A DNA stretch of 64,000 nt. Source: Pseudomonas salomonii (GTDB taxonomy: Bacteria; Pseudomonadota; Gammaproteobacteria; Pseudomonadales; Pseudomonadaceae). The notes beneath the pieces were generated by a model. That model was not told the origin of the DNA. It saw nothing but the letters and a program-made list of their open reading frames with translations, and searched no databases. The stretch is from positions 242,483-306,482 of the forward strand of contig NZ_FNOX01000007.1 in assembly GCF_900107155.1 (NCBI RefSeq), given 5' to 3'. The translations under genes were made by a program, and so were the position numbers. Shown here one piece after another: positions 41,425 through 50,485 of the stretch (position 1 is the stretch's first letter; the number at the start of each line of letters is the position of its first letter).

Positions 41425-42564
41425 TCACAGTGCTATTCGGTTCATGTAGTTACTGAAGGCCTGCAGGTAGCGCGGGATCGGAATCAGGAAGGCGTCATGG
41501 CCTTGCGGAGCATCGATCTCCAGGTAGCAGACGTCTTTGCGTGCGGCCATCAAGGCGTCCACCAGCTCACGGGAGCGCGCTGGCGAGAAGCGCCAGTCGG
41601 TGGTGAACGACATCACGCAGAACTTGGCCGTGGCGTGCTCGAAGGTTTTCGCCAGGTCGTCGTCGTGGTTGGCGGCCGGGTCGAAGTAGTCCAGCGCCTT
41701 GGTCATCAGCAGGTAAGTGTTGGCGTCGAAACGCCCCGAGAACTCCTCGCCCTGATAACGCAGGTAGCTTTCGACCTGGAACTCGACACTGTGGAAGTCG
41801 TAGTTGAGCTTTTCGCTCTTGAGCCCGCGGCCGAATTTTTCGCCCATGGAGTCATCGGACAGGTAGGTGATATGCCCGACCATCCGCGCCAGCATCAAGC
41901 CGCGTTTGGGGATCACACCGGCTTCCTGGAACGAACCGCCGTGGAACTCGGGGTCGGTGAGGATGGCCTGGCGTGCCACTTCGTTGAAGGCAATGTTCTG
42001 CGCCGACAGTTTTGGTGCCGAGGCGATGGCCAGGCAATGGCGCACGCGATCCGGGTAGGAGATGGTCCATTGCAGCGCCTGCATGCCGCCCAGGCTGCCG
42101 CCGATCACGGCGGCCCATTGCTTGATGCCCAGCAGGTCGGCAAGACGCGCCTGGCTGTGCACCCAGTCTTCCACGGTCAGCACCGGGAAGTCGGCGCCGA
42201 ACGGTTTGCCGGTTTCCGGGTTGAGGCTGCTGGGGCCGGTAGAACCGTTGCAGCCGCCGAGGTTGTTCAGGCTGACCACAAAGAATTTGTTGGTGTCGAT
42301 GGGCTTACCGGGGCCGATGCAGCTGTCCCACCAGCCGGGCTTGCGCTCGTCGGCACTGTGAAAGCCAGCGGCGTGATGATGGCCGGATAAGGCGTGGCAA
42401 ATCAGCACGGCGTTGCTCGCCGTGGCGTTCAACTGGCCGTAGGTTTCATAGATTAGGTCATAGGCCGGTAGCGAACGGCCGCAGGCCAGGGCCAGCGGTT
42501 CGCTGAAGTGCGCCACTTGGGGCACGACCAGTCCAACAGAATCGGGGGGGAAGGCAGCTGGCAT
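41425..42564 (-). CDS. metX: Homoserine O-acyltransferase MetX
   Basis: A 379-residue alpha/beta-hydrolase acyltransferase activating homoserine for direct sulfhydrylation to homocysteine. The nucleophile Ser is in IGGSLGGMQALQW, and the Asp and His of the triad are in DWRFSPARS and DAPQGHDAFL. Whether the donor is acetyl- or succinyl-CoA cannot be judged by eye; pseudomonad MetX is reported to use succinyl-CoA. It is the first gene of the six-gene leftward operon ending with DUF3392. Confidence 0.95.
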   Translation of the reverse strand: MPAAFPPDSVGLVVPQVAHFSEPLALACGRSLPAYDLIYETYGQLNATASNAVLICHALSGHHHAAGFHSADERKPGWWDSCIGPGKPIDTNKFFVVSLNNLGGCNGSTGPSSLNPETGKPFGADFPVLTVEDWVHSQARLADLLGIKQWAAVIGGSLGGMQALQWTISYPDRVRHCLAIASAPKLSAQNIAFNEVARQAILTDPEFHGGSFQEAGVIPKRGLMLARMVGHITYLSDDSMGEKFGRGLKSEKLNYDFHSVEFQVESYLRYQGEEFSGRFDANTYLLMTKALDYFDPAANHDDDLAKTFEHATAKFCVMSFTTDWRFSPARSRELVDALMAARKDVCYLEIDAPQGHDAFLIPIPRYLQAFSNYMNRIAL

Positions 42565-42640
42565 CGACCCTGCTCTCGTTTAAATGAGGCGTAAGTCTAA
42601 AGAGCGGTGACCCCAGCGGCAAGCAAACCCTGAGCCAGAC

Positions 42641-42754
42641 GATCGTTCCCACGCTCCGCGTGGGAATGCAGCCGGTGACGCTCCGCGTCGCACCCTGCAT
42701 GAGGGGGCGCAGAGCGTCCCAAGAGGCATTCCCACGCAGAGCGTGGGAACGATC
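42641..42754. repeat. GATC-type palindromic repeat, copy R2
   Basis: A 114-bp element, from GATCGTTCCCACGC to GCGTGGGAACGATC, with perfect terminal inverted repeats and internal hairpins. It lies between yggT (stop at 42761) and the start of metX, in the metX upstream region. Confidence 0.9.
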
Positions 42755-42760
42755 ATGCGG

Positions 42761-43348
42761 TCAGATCAGGCCGAACAGCTCTTTAGGCATGAACGCGTAG
42801 TACGCCAGGCGCGGAATCACCCAGCTTTGCAGCAGCTGGATCGCGATAAACGCGAAGATCGGCGAAATATCCAGGCCGCCCAGGTTCGGGATCAGGCGAC
42901 GGAACGGCGCCAGCACCGGCTCGGTGATCTGGGCCACCAACTCAGCACCCGGGCTGCGGCTGCCGGGTGCGACCCACGACAGAATCACGCTGATGATCAT
43001 CGACCAGAAGATGATCTTCAAAAACAGCGAGAAGATCCCGATCAAACCCCATGGCAACAGCAGCACGGTGAACGCCTGGTAGCCGTTGAGCATCAGGATC
43101 ACCACAAACAACAGGATTTGCAGCAACAGCGCCAGCACCAGCGAGGACATGTCCAGGCCGAACATGCTCGGCACTACCCGGCGCAGCGGCTTGAGCAGCG
43201 GCTGGGTGGCCTTGACCACGAACTGGCACAGCGGGTTGTAGAAGTTCGCCCGCACCAGTTGCAGGATAAAACGCATCAGCACGATCAGCAGATACAGGCT
43301 GCCCAGGGTCTGGATGATGAAAATGGCAGCGTCATTGATTCCGAGCAT
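42761..43348 (-). CDS. YggT family membrane protein
   Basis: A 195-residue inner-membrane protein with two YggT repeats. Each has a pair of helices and a conserved turn: FVVKATQPLLKPLRRVVP near residue 45 and QITEPVLAPFRRLIPNLGG near residue 140. YggT proteins have been linked to osmotic or potassium stress, without a defined mechanism. It follows proC in the yggS-proC-yggT order seen widely in proteobacteria. Confidence 0.94.
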   Translation of the reverse strand: MLGINDAAIFIIQTLGSLYLLIVLMRFILQLVRANFYNPLCQFVVKATQPLLKPLRRVVPSMFGLDMSSLVLALLLQILLFVVILMLNGYQAFTVLLLPWGLIGIFSLFLKIIFWSMIISVILSWVAPGSRSPGAELVAQITEPVLAPFRRLIPNLGGLDISPIFAFIAIQLLQSWVIPRLAYYAFMPKELFGLI

Positions 43349-43373
43349 GTTTGATTACCTTGGTAAGGGATGA

Positions 43374-44192
43374 CTATTTGCCCAGCTGCTCAGCCATCTC
43401 GGCTGAACGGTGTGCCGCAGCACCCAGTGCTTTTTCCACCAGGGCTTCAAAGCCCCCGGCCTGAAACGATTCGATTGCAGCTTGAGTAGTGCCACCTGGC
43501 GAGGTCACGCGACGGCGCAACTCGGCGGCGTCCACAGCGCTTTCTACCGCCATGTTCGCGGCGCCCAAGGCGGTTTGCTCGGCCAGTTGCTCAGCCACGT
43601 CGTGTGGCAGGCCCAGTTTCACGCCGGCGGCGGTCATCGCTTCGATCAGCAGGAAGAAATAGGCCGGGCCGCTGCCGGAGACGGCGGTGACCGCGTCCAG
43701 TTGCTGCTCCTGTTCCAACCACACGGCAATGCCCACGGCGGACAGCAGCGTTTGAGCCTGGTCGCGCTGTTCGGCGCTCACTTCGGCGGTGGCGTACAAG
43801 CCGCTCACGCCCTGGCGCAGCAGTGCCGGCGTATTGGGCATGCAACGCACGATCGGCTGGGCGCCAAGCCAGTTGTTCATGCTGGCGCAGGTGATACCGG
43901 CAGCGATCGACACCACCAGTTGGTGCGGTCGCAGGCTCGGGCGCAGGCTTTCGCACACGGCCTTCATGGCTTGCGGTTTTACCGCCAGCACGATCACGTC
44001 GACGCCCTGGATGGCCTCGGCGTTATCGGCAAAGGTCTCGATACCGTGCTCGGCGCTGACGCGGGCGCGGGTTTCGGCGCCGGGGTCGCTGGCGCGGATC
44101 TGCGTGGTTTCCAGGCCCTTGGCCCGCAGGCCGCCGATCAGGCTGGCCGCCATGTTCCCGGCGCCGATAAAGGCAATACGCGTGTTGCTCAT
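43374..44192 (-). CDS. proC: Pyrroline-5-carboxylate reductase
   Basis: A 272-residue NAD(P)H-dependent enzyme for the last step of proline synthesis. IAFIGAGNMAASLIGGL is the Rossmann motif, VIVLAVKPQAM follows, and SGSGPAYFFLLIEAM and VTSPGGTTQAAIESF are the P5C reductase signatures. It lies 33 bases after yggS and 25 bases before yggT. Confidence 0.97.
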   Translation of the reverse strand: MSNTRIAFIGAGNMAASLIGGLRAKGLETTQIRASDPGAETRARVSAEHGIETFADNAEAIQGVDVIVLAVKPQAMKAVCESLRPSLRPHQLVVSIAAGITCASMNNWLGAQPIVRCMPNTPALLRQGVSGLYATAEVSAEQRDQAQTLLSAVGIAVWLEQEQQLDAVTAVSGSGPAYFFLLIEAMTAAGVKLGLPHDVAEQLAEQTALGAANMAVESAVDAAELRRRVTSPGGTTQAAIESFQAGGFEALVEKALGAAAHRSAEMAEQLGK

Positions 44193-44225
44193 GACAGGTC
44201 CTTACTTAGATGGATGTCAGCCATT

Positions 44226-44912
44226 TCACGGCTGGCCGTAGTCGCGGGCGCCAAACAGGGCGGTACCGATCCGCACCCAGGTGGCGCCTTGGGCGATAGC
44301 CGATTCAAGGTCGTGGCTCATGCCCATGGAAAGTGTGTCCAGCGGCAGGTTCAGGCTGGCTTGCAGATCGCTGACCGCTGCAAAGGCTGCATCTTGTGCC
44401 GCGCGATCTTCAGTCGGCTCGGGGATCGCCATCAAGCCACGCAGCTTCAAACGTGGCAGGGCGCTGATTGCAGCGGCCAGGGCCGGCAGGTCGGCGGGTG
44501 TACAGCCGGACTTGCTGGCTTCGCCACTCACGTTGACCTGAATGCAGATGTTCAGTGGCGGCAGGTCGGCCGGGCGTTGTTCGGACAGGCGTTGAGCAAT
44601 TTTCAAGCGGTCCACGGAATGTACCCAAGCGAAGTTTTCGGCGATCGCACGCGTCTTGTTCGATTGAATGGGGCCGATGAAGTGCCAACTCAAGGGCAGG
44701 TCGGTTAATTCGGCCTGTTTGCCCAGGGCTTCCTGCAGGTAGTTCTCGCCAAAGTCGCGCAGGCCGGCGGCATAGGCTTCGCGTACGGCCTGGGCAGGTT
44801 TGGTTTTGCTCACGGCCAGCAGGTGGATGCTGCTTTCGTCACGTTGCACGGCGTGGGCCGCGGCGCGGACGCGCTGGCTAACCTGGCCGATGTTGTCTGC
44901 TATCGTCGACAT
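44226..44912 (-). CDS. yggS: PLP homeostasis protein YggS/PipY family
   Basis: A 228-residue single-domain PLP-binding barrel protein. The PLP lysine is in LLAVSKTKPAQAVREAY, and FGENYLQEALGK, WHFIGPIQSNKTR, GLMAIPEP and LSMGMSHDLESAI are family motifs. These proteins balance vitamin B6 forms and do not need another enzyme partner. The start faces pilT across a 57-base divergent gap that must hold both promoters. Confidence 0.95.
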   Translation of the reverse strand: MSTIADNIGQVSQRVRAAAHAVQRDESSIHLLAVSKTKPAQAVREAYAAGLRDFGENYLQEALGKQAELTDLPLSWHFIGPIQSNKTRAIAENFAWVHSVDRLKIAQRLSEQRPADLPPLNICIQVNVSGEASKSGCTPADLPALAAAISALPRLKLRGLMAIPEPTEDRAAQDAAFAAVSDLQASLNLPLDTLSMGMSHDLESAIAQGATWVRIGTALFGARDYGQP

Positions 44913-44969
44913 TCAAGATGCACCCGTGGATATGGAGTCCGCGGCATTCTACTGGAAATGGAAAGCCCT

Positions 44970-46004
44970 ATGGATATCACTGAACTGCTGACGGCCAGCG
45001 TGCGCCGTGGCGCCTCCGACCTGCATTTGTCGGCTGGCCTGGCGCCGATGCTGCGTGTCGATGGCGAAATCTGGCCATTGGAGGGCCCGGTACTTTCGCC
45101 TACGCAAGTTGCGGACCTATTAAGCCCTTTGCTCAATCAGCACCAACAAAAGGATTTCGAAACATCTCTTGAAACGGATTTTGCCTTCACGCTGCCGGGC
45201 CTGGCGCGGTTCCGCGCGAATGTGTTCCGCCAGGATCGCGGCATGGGCGCGGTGTTTCGCACCATCCCCAGCGAAGTGCAAAGCCTGGAAGACCTCGGAT
45301 TAGGCGAGGTCTTGCGCCGTATCGCGCAGCTGCCGCGCGGCCTGGTGCTGGTAACCGGCGCGACCGGCTCCGGCAAGTCGACGACGCTGGCGGCGATGAT
45401 CGACCACCTCAACCAGCACCGACGCCAGCACATCCTCACGCTGGAAGATCCGATCGAATTTATCCACAGGCCGAAAATGGCCCTGATCAACCAGCGCCAG
45501 GTGCACCGCGACACCCATAGTTTTTCGGCGGCGCTGCGGTCGGCCCTGCGTGAAGACCCGGATGTGATTCTGGTGGGCGAGCTGCGTGACCTCGAAACCA
45601 TCCGCCTGGCGCTGACGGCCGCAGAGACCGGGCATTTGGTATTGGGCACGCTGCACACCTCTTCAGCGGCAAAGAGCGTGGACCGACTGGTGGACGTGTT
45701 CCCGGCGGGGGAAAAAGCCATGGTGCGCGCCATGTTGTCGGAGTCGTTGCAGGCGGTGGTGTCCCAGGTGCTGGTCAAAAAGCTCGGCGGCGGCCGGGTG
45801 GCGGCGCACGAGATCATGCTGGGCACGCCAGCCATCCGTAACCTGATCCGCGAGGACAAGGTGGCGCAGATGGTCTCGGCGATTCAAACCGGTGGGGCGT
45901 TGGGGATGAAAACCCTGGATATGAGCTTGAAGGCGTTGGTCAGCGAAGGGCTGATCAGCCGGGAGGATGCGCGGGGGCTGGCGCGGGTGCCTGGGGATAT
46001 ATAG
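44970..46004 (+). CDS. pilT: Type IV pilus retraction ATPase PilT
   Basis: A 344-residue hexameric secretion-type ATPase that powers pilus retraction and twitching. MDITELLTASVRRGASDLHL is the conserved N-terminus and fixes the start at 44970; the frame is open upstream to 44823. Walker A is GATGSGKSTTLA, the Asp box includes LEDPIEFIH, Walker B is DPDVILVGELRD, the His box is TGHLVLGTLHTSSA, and the C-terminal AIRNLIREDK motif, important for retraction, is present. In P. aeruginosa pilU follows; here it is absent and a REPIN is found. Confidence 0.97.
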   Translation: MDITELLTASVRRGASDLHLSAGLAPMLRVDGEIWPLEGPVLSPTQVADLLSPLLNQHQQKDFETSLETDFAFTLPGLARFRANVFRQDRGMGAVFRTIPSEVQSLEDLGLGEVLRRIAQLPRGLVLVTGATGSGKSTTLAAMIDHLNQHRRQHILTLEDPIEFIHRPKMALINQRQVHRDTHSFSAALRSALREDPDVILVGELRDLETIRLALTAAETGHLVLGTLHTSSAAKSVDRLVDVFPAGEKAMVRAMLSESLQAVVSQVLVKKLGGGRVAAHEIMLGTPAIRNLIREDKVAQMVSAIQTGGALGMKTLDMSLKALVSEGLISREDARGLARVPGDI

Positions 46005-46028
46005 GTCTGAAGATCGACGCAAAATAAA

Positions 46029-46118
46029 TGTGGGAGCGGGCTTGCTCGCGAATGCTGAGTGTCAGTCAATATCTTAGGTGACTGAACCACCGCATTCGCG
46101 AGCAAGCCCGCTCCCACA
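46029..46118. repeat. REPIN I (GCGGGCTTGCTCGCGA type)
   Basis: A complete inverted pair between convergent pilT and the NlpC/P60 gene, in the position where pilU would be expected. Confidence 0.92.
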
Positions 46119-46142
46119 TTTTGTATCGCGTTATAGCTCTAA

Positions 46143-46778
46143 TCAGCGCTGAACAACCCGCAGGTTATTCTGCTCTTTAGGCAGAACACGCTTGGCAATC
46201 ACGTAGTTCTTGTCCCAGAACGGCTTTTTCAGCGTGTCGATGCTCACCGACTTGCCACGGCGCGGTGCGTGGATAAAGCGGTCGTTGCCCAGGTAGATGG
46301 CAACGTGGTTGACCTGGCGGCTCTTCAGTTTGAAGAACAACAGGTCGCCCGGTTTCAAATCCTTGCGGTCAACCTTCAAGCCGTGGCCGGCAGCCATGGC
46401 ATTGGAGGTGCGGGGCAAATCCACCGCTTTTACGTCATTAAACGCATATTTCACCAAACCGCTGCAGTCGAACCCTTTACTTGGGCTGCTGCCGCCCCAA
46501 CGATAAGGAGTACCGAGCACGTTAACGGCGCGGCTGAGGACATTGCTGCTTTGCTTGGTGTTGACGGCCAGTTGGGTGTGGATCGCTTTACCGTGGGCCT
46601 TGCTCACTTGAGTCGGGCGGTTGACGGTCAGCTTTACCGACTTGGCAGTGCTGGGTGTGCTGTGAACTTTAGGGGTGAAACCGTTAACGTTAGGAAGACG
46701 TTGCTCACGATTGGTGGCGTGGGCGGCCAGTGGCATTAATAGGCAGATGGTTAGCCATGTCTTGAAAAATGGTCGCAT
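46143..46778 (-). CDS. NlpC/P60 family cell-wall endopeptidase
   Basis: A 211-residue exported protein with a Sec signal peptide (residues 1-19, MPLAAHA). The NlpC/P60 domain occupies the C-terminal half: catalytic Cys in SKGFDCSGLVKYAF, His in VNHVAIYLGNDRFIHA. It should cleave peptide stems of peptidoglycan in the periplasm. The segment between is basic and low-complexity. The frame extends upstream to 46982, but only MRPFFKTWLTICLL gives a leader peptide. A 249-base divergent region separates it from the TM2 gene. Confidence 0.92.
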   Translation of the reverse strand: MRPFFKTWLTICLLMPLAAHATNREQRLPNVNGFTPKVHSTPSTAKSVKLTVNRPTQVSKAHGKAIHTQLAVNTKQSSNVLSRAVNVLGTPYRWGGSSPSKGFDCSGLVKYAFNDVKAVDLPRTSNAMAAGHGLKVDRKDLKPGDLLFFKLKSRQVNHVAIYLGNDRFIHAPRRGKSVSIDTLKKPFWDKNYVIAKRVLPKEQNNLRVVQR

Positions 46779-47027
46779 TAGGCGTGGCTCTTTTAGGTTT
46801 GCGCGCAACTTTATAACAGCTTTTTGTGTCGTTCTCAGGCCGTTTGTCGACTGAACTCTGGGGTCAAACTCTGGAAAAACGCGACGAATTGCCGCAATTG
46901 TCCTACAGAGGTCAGGTGGCATAAGGCTTTGCGGGAGGGAAGATACCATTTGCCGTGCGTCGGGCGCCCGTAAAAAAGTCACAAAGAAAATGAAAAAATT
47001 TATCTATCGAGGCAAAAGAGGTACTCC

Positions 47028-47456
47028 ATGAACACCTATCGACAGGTTGTTACGCAGCAAGACACCCACAGCAAGGTGATCGGTTACCTGCTTTGGATTT
47101 TCGGTTTTACCGGGGCGCATCGCTTCTATTACGGCAAGCCCGTGACCGGGACGATCTGGTTTTTCACCTTCGGCCTGTTCGGTATTGGTTGGCTGATCGA
47201 CCTGTTCCTGATCCCGGCCATGGACCGTGAAGCGGACCTGCGTTTTACCGCCGGGCCGATCGAATACAACGTGGCCTGGATTCTGTTGGCGTTCCTGGGT
47301 GTATTCGGTTTGCACCGCATGTACCAGGGCAAATGGATCACCGGCCTGATCTACCTGCTGACCGGCGGTTTGTTCCTGATCGGGGTGCTGTATGACTTCT
47401 GGACGTTGAATACGCAGATTTCGATCCGCAATGCCGAGCGCAATAGCGGGCGCTAA
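47028..47456 (+). CDS. TM2 domain membrane protein
   Basis: A 142-residue inner-membrane protein with two TM2 units. Each shows the pattern FGFTGAHRFYYGK or LGVFGLHRMYQGK followed by a pair of helices and an acidic end (WLIDLFLIP, GVLYDFWTL). AAAGAGGT precedes the ATG. The role of bacterial TM2 proteins is unknown. It is flanked by two REPINs with only the NlpC/P60 gene between them. Confidence 0.9.
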   Translation: MNTYRQVVTQQDTHSKVIGYLLWIFGFTGAHRFYYGKPVTGTIWFFTFGLFGIGWLIDLFLIPAMDREADLRFTAGPIEYNVAWILLAFLGVFGLHRMYQGKWITGLIYLLTGGLFLIGVLYDFWTLNTQISIRNAERNSGR

Positions 47457-47483
47457 GTCTCTCAATCCTATTAGAGAGCCCAA

Positions 47484-47573
47484 TGCGGGAGCGGGCTTGC
47501 TCGCGAAAACGGTGGATCAGTCAGCATATTTGCCAGCTGATACACCGTATTCGCGAGCAAGCCCGCTCCCACA
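47484..47573. repeat. REPIN J (GCGGGCTTGCTCGCGA type)
   Basis: A complete inverted pair between the convergent TM2 gene and the dihydroorotase-like gene. Confidence 0.92.
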
Positions 47574-47599
47574 TTTACTGCGGCCACTCCAGACTGGAG

Positions 47600-48871
47600 T
47601 CAGGCCTGATAGGTAATCCGCCCATCCACCAAGGTGTAGCGCACCGTCGCCGGCAGGCTATGGCCGATGAACGGGCAGTTCTCGCCCTTGGACAGCCAGT
47701 GTTCCCCGGCAACCGTGGAGCTGGCAGGGTCAAACACCACCAGATCCGCCGGCGAACCCACCGCCAACTTGCCCGCCGGCAGGCGTAACGCCTCGGCAGG
47801 GCCAGCGCTCAGGCGAGCGAGCAGCGTCGGCAAGTCCAGCAAACCGTCTTCCACCAGGGTCATCGCCAGTGGTAACAACAGCTCTACGCTGCTGATGCCT
47901 GGCTCTGTCGCGCCAAACGGTGCCAGCTTGGCATCCCGTTCGTGGGGCTGGTGATGGCTGGAAATCGCCGAAACCACACCCGACTTCACCGCCGCCCGCA
48001 AACCCTCACGGTCGGCCAGGGTGCGCAGCGGTGGCTGCACGTGATACAGGCTGGAGAAGTCGATCAGCGCCTCATCGGTCAAAATCAGCTGATACAGCGC
48101 CACATCCGCCGTCACCGGCAGGCCGCGCGCCTGGGCCTGGGCGATCAACGCCACACCACGTGCGCTCGTGAGTTGGCTGAAGTGCGCGCGTACACCGCTT
48201 TGCTCCACCAACAACAGGTCACGGGCCAGGGCCACGGTCTCGGCAGTCTCCGGAATGCCCGGCAAACCAAGGAAGCTGGCCACGGCGCCTTCATGGGCCA
48301 GGCCGCCTTCGGCCAGGTCGCGGTCCTGAGAGTGGAAGATCACGGTCAGATCGAACGTAGCCGCATATTCCAGGGCACGGCACAGCGTGCGGGTGCTGCG
48401 AAAACTCTCCAGGCCGTTGCCGAAGGCCACGCAACCGGCATCGCGCAGGGCGATCAGCTCGGCAAGTTGTTCGCCTTCCAGGCCTTTGCTCAGGGCGCCG
48501 ATGGGGAACACTTTGCAATTACCGGCTTCACGGGCGCGGTCGAGGATCAGCTCGGTCACCGCCGAAGTGTCCAGGATCGGCTTGGTGTGCGGCGGGCAGC
48601 ACAGGCTGGTGACGCCACCGGCTGCGGCGGCGCGGGTTTCACTGGCGATGCTGCCTTTGCGGCTGTAACCCGGCTCGCGCAAAGCGACGTTCAGGTCCAC
48701 CAGGCCAGGCGCGGCTACCAAACCTTTGGCGTCGATGCTCTGGCTGGCGCTGAAACCTGCGGGCGCGGCGCCAATGGCGATGAGCTTGCCGGCTTCCAGG
48801 TGAAGGTCGGTGACTTGATCCAGGCCACTGGCCGGATCGATAACGCGAGCGCCAAGAATGCTGAGCTTCAC
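47600..48871 (-). CDS. pyrC': Dihydroorotase-like protein PyrC', probably catalytically inactive
   Basis: A 423-residue amidohydrolase-fold protein coupled to pyrB. At the metal site active dihydroorotases read D-x-H-x-H-x-R; here it is DLNVALREPGYSRK, so both histidines are lost. PSEUDO-dihydroorotases of this type are known in Pseudomonas, where they form a dodecamer with aspartate transcarbamoylase and are needed for its assembly. The rest of the fold is intact, with CCPPHTKPILDT and GATEPGISSVELLLPLAMT. It overlaps pyrB by 4 bases. The real dihydroorotase must be encoded elsewhere. Confidence 0.95.
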   Translation of the reverse strand: MKLSILGARVIDPASGLDQVTDLHLEAGKLIAIGAAPAGFSASQSIDAKGLVAAPGLVDLNVALREPGYSRKGSIASETRAAAAGGVTSLCCPPHTKPILDTSAVTELILDRAREAGNCKVFPIGALSKGLEGEQLAELIALRDAGCVAFGNGLESFRSTRTLCRALEYAATFDLTVIFHSQDRDLAEGGLAHEGAVASFLGLPGIPETAETVALARDLLLVEQSGVRAHFSQLTSARGVALIAQAQARGLPVTADVALYQLILTDEALIDFSSLYHVQPPLRTLADREGLRAAVKSGVVSAISSHHQPHERDAKLAPFGATEPGISSVELLLPLAMTLVEDGLLDLPTLLARLSAGPAEALRLPAGKLAVGSPADLVVFDPASSTVAGEHWLSKGENCPFIGHSLPATVRYTLVDGRITYQA

Positions 48872-49872
48872 TGGGCGTTCTCCTGCTCGAATTGACGTTG
48901 CGCGGTTTGCCCGCTCATGGCCATGGACAGCACAGCCATGCGGATGGCGATGCCATAAGTCACCTGGTTGAGGATCACCGACTGCGGGCCATCGGCCACT
49001 GCCGATTCAATCTCCACGCCACGGTTGATCGGGCCTGGGTGCATCACGATGGCGTCCGGCTTGGCACCGGCCAAACGTGCGGTAGTCAGGCCGAACAGGC
49101 GGTAGAACTCGCCTTCGCTCGGCAGCAGGCCACCGGACATGCGCTCGCGCTGCAGGCGCAGCATGATCACCACGTCCACATCCTTGAGGCCTTCGGTCAT
49201 GTCGGTGTAGACCTTCACGCCGTATTGCTCGATGCCGATCGGCAGCAGGGTTTTCGGCGCGATCACGCGGATATCCGGGCAACCCAGGGTTTTCAGGGCC
49301 AGCATGTTCGAACGCGCCACCCGCGAGTGCAGGATGTCGCCGACGATGGCCACCGAGAGGTTTTCAAAGCTGCCCTTGTGCCGACGAATGGTGAGCATGT
49401 CGAGCATGCCCTGGGTCGGGTGTGCGTGGCGGCCGTCGCCGCCGTTGATGATTGCCACCTGCGGGCACACATGCTCGGCGATAAAGTGTGCGGCGCCGGA
49501 GTCGCCGTGGCGTACCACGAACATGTCGGCGGCCATGGCTTCCAGGTTGCGCAGGGTGTCGAGCAGGGTTTCGCCCTTGCTCGCCGACGAGGTCGACACG
49601 TTCAGTGTGATCACGTCGGCCGACAGCCGCTGGGCCGCCAGTTCAAAGGTGGTGCGGGTGCGCGTGGAGTTCTCGAAGAACACATTGCAGATAGTTTTGC
49701 CGCGCAGCAGCGGGACTTTCTTCACCGCCCGGCCACCGACTTCGAGGAACGAGTCGGCGGTGTCGAGGATTTCGGTGAGCAGTTCGCGGGGCAAACCGTC
49801 GAGGGACAAGAAGTGTTGCAACTGGCCCTGAGCATTGAGCTGCAGCGGGCGCTTGGCATCTAGAGGCGTCAT
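48868..49872 (-). CDS. pyrB: Aspartate carbamoyltransferase catalytic subunit
   Basis: A 334-residue enzyme that commits carbamoyl phosphate and aspartate to pyrimidine synthesis. The carbamoyl phosphate loop is FFENSTRTRTTFELA, and HPTQGMLDMLTI and MHPGPINRGVEI are family motifs. The start MTPLDAKRPLQLN matches the extended pseudomonad N-terminus; an upstream in-frame start at 49890 is less likely. It sits between pyrR and the pseudo-dihydroorotase. Confidence 0.97.
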   Translation of the reverse strand: MTPLDAKRPLQLNAQGQLQHFLSLDGLPRELLTEILDTADSFLEVGGRAVKKVPLLRGKTICNVFFENSTRTRTTFELAAQRLSADVITLNVSTSSASKGETLLDTLRNLEAMAADMFVVRHGDSGAAHFIAEHVCPQVAIINGGDGRHAHPTQGMLDMLTIRRHKGSFENLSVAIVGDILHSRVARSNMLALKTLGCPDIRVIAPKTLLPIGIEQYGVKVYTDMTEGLKDVDVVIMLRLQRERMSGGLLPSEGEFYRLFGLTTARLAGAKPDAIVMHPGPINRGVEIESAVADGPQSVILNQVTYGIAIRMAVLSMAMSGQTAQRQFEQENAQ

Positions 49873-49896
49873 CGCGGGGACTCTGTACAAGGCGGT

Positions 49897-50403
49897 TTAA
49901 AGGGCAAGGTCTTGCAGTTCGAGTTCGAGCGGCGTGGGACCGGACAATTTTACCCGTTGATGGGCTTGCAGCGACAGCGTTGCGCCAACCACGTCCGGGC
50001 TGATCGGCAATTCGCCGGCGTCCAGGTCCAGCAGGCATACGAGGGTCACGCTGGCCGGGCGGCCGTAGTCGAACAGCTCGTTGAGGGCGGCGCGGATGGT
50101 GCGGCCGCTCATCAGCACGTCGTCGATCAGCACCAGATGCTGGCCTTCGACCTCGAATGGCAGTGCCGAGGGCTGTACTTGCGGGTGCAGGCCATTCTGG
50201 CTGAAGTCGTCACGGTAAAAGGACACGTCCAGGGTGCCCAGCGGCGAATCGCTGCCCAGTTCTTCCAGCAGCGCCTGGGCCACCCACACACCGCCGGTGC
50301 GGATCCCGATAAAACGCGGCTCGCTGATGGCGCGGTGTTCCAGGTGGGCCTTAAGGCGAATCGCCATCTGGCTGATCAGTTCGGCGGGATTGGGCAGGCT
50401 CAT
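49897..50403 (-). CDS. pyrR: PyrR bifunctional regulator/uracil phosphoribosyltransferase
   Basis: A 168-residue phosphoribosyltransferase-fold protein. The PRPP loop is VLIDDVLMSGRTIRAALNEL, and FIGIRTGGVWVAQALLEELG is the N-terminal motif. In Gram-positives PyrR attenuates pyr operons through RNA; in pseudomonads it has been proposed to act on transcription differently. I saw no clear PyrR anti-antiterminator in the leader. The frame opens further upstream to 50475, but ATG 50403 has GGAG-like sequence (AAGGAGCC) before it. Confidence 0.93.
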   Translation of the reverse strand: MSLPNPAELISQMAIRLKAHLEHRAISEPRFIGIRTGGVWVAQALLEELGSDSPLGTLDVSFYRDDFSQNGLHPQVQPSALPFEVEGQHLVLIDDVLMSGRTIRAALNELFDYGRPASVTLVCLLDLDAGELPISPDVVGATLSLQAHQRVKLSGPTPLELELQDLAL

Positions 50404-50460
50404 GGTGGCTCCTTCAAGGCCTTGCGCGGCGAGGGCGCGGCAAGGTCCGGACTCAAACGT

Positions 50461-50483
50461 AAAAAGACGCGGCAAGCCGCGTC
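50461..50483 (-). terminator. Rho-independent terminator downstream of ruvX
   Basis: On the minus strand the perfect 8-bp stem GACGCGGC/GCCGCGTC is followed by five U. It begins 2 bases after the ruvX stop codon and separates the yqgE-ruvX unit from pyrR. Confidence 0.85.
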
Positions 50484-50485
50484 AG

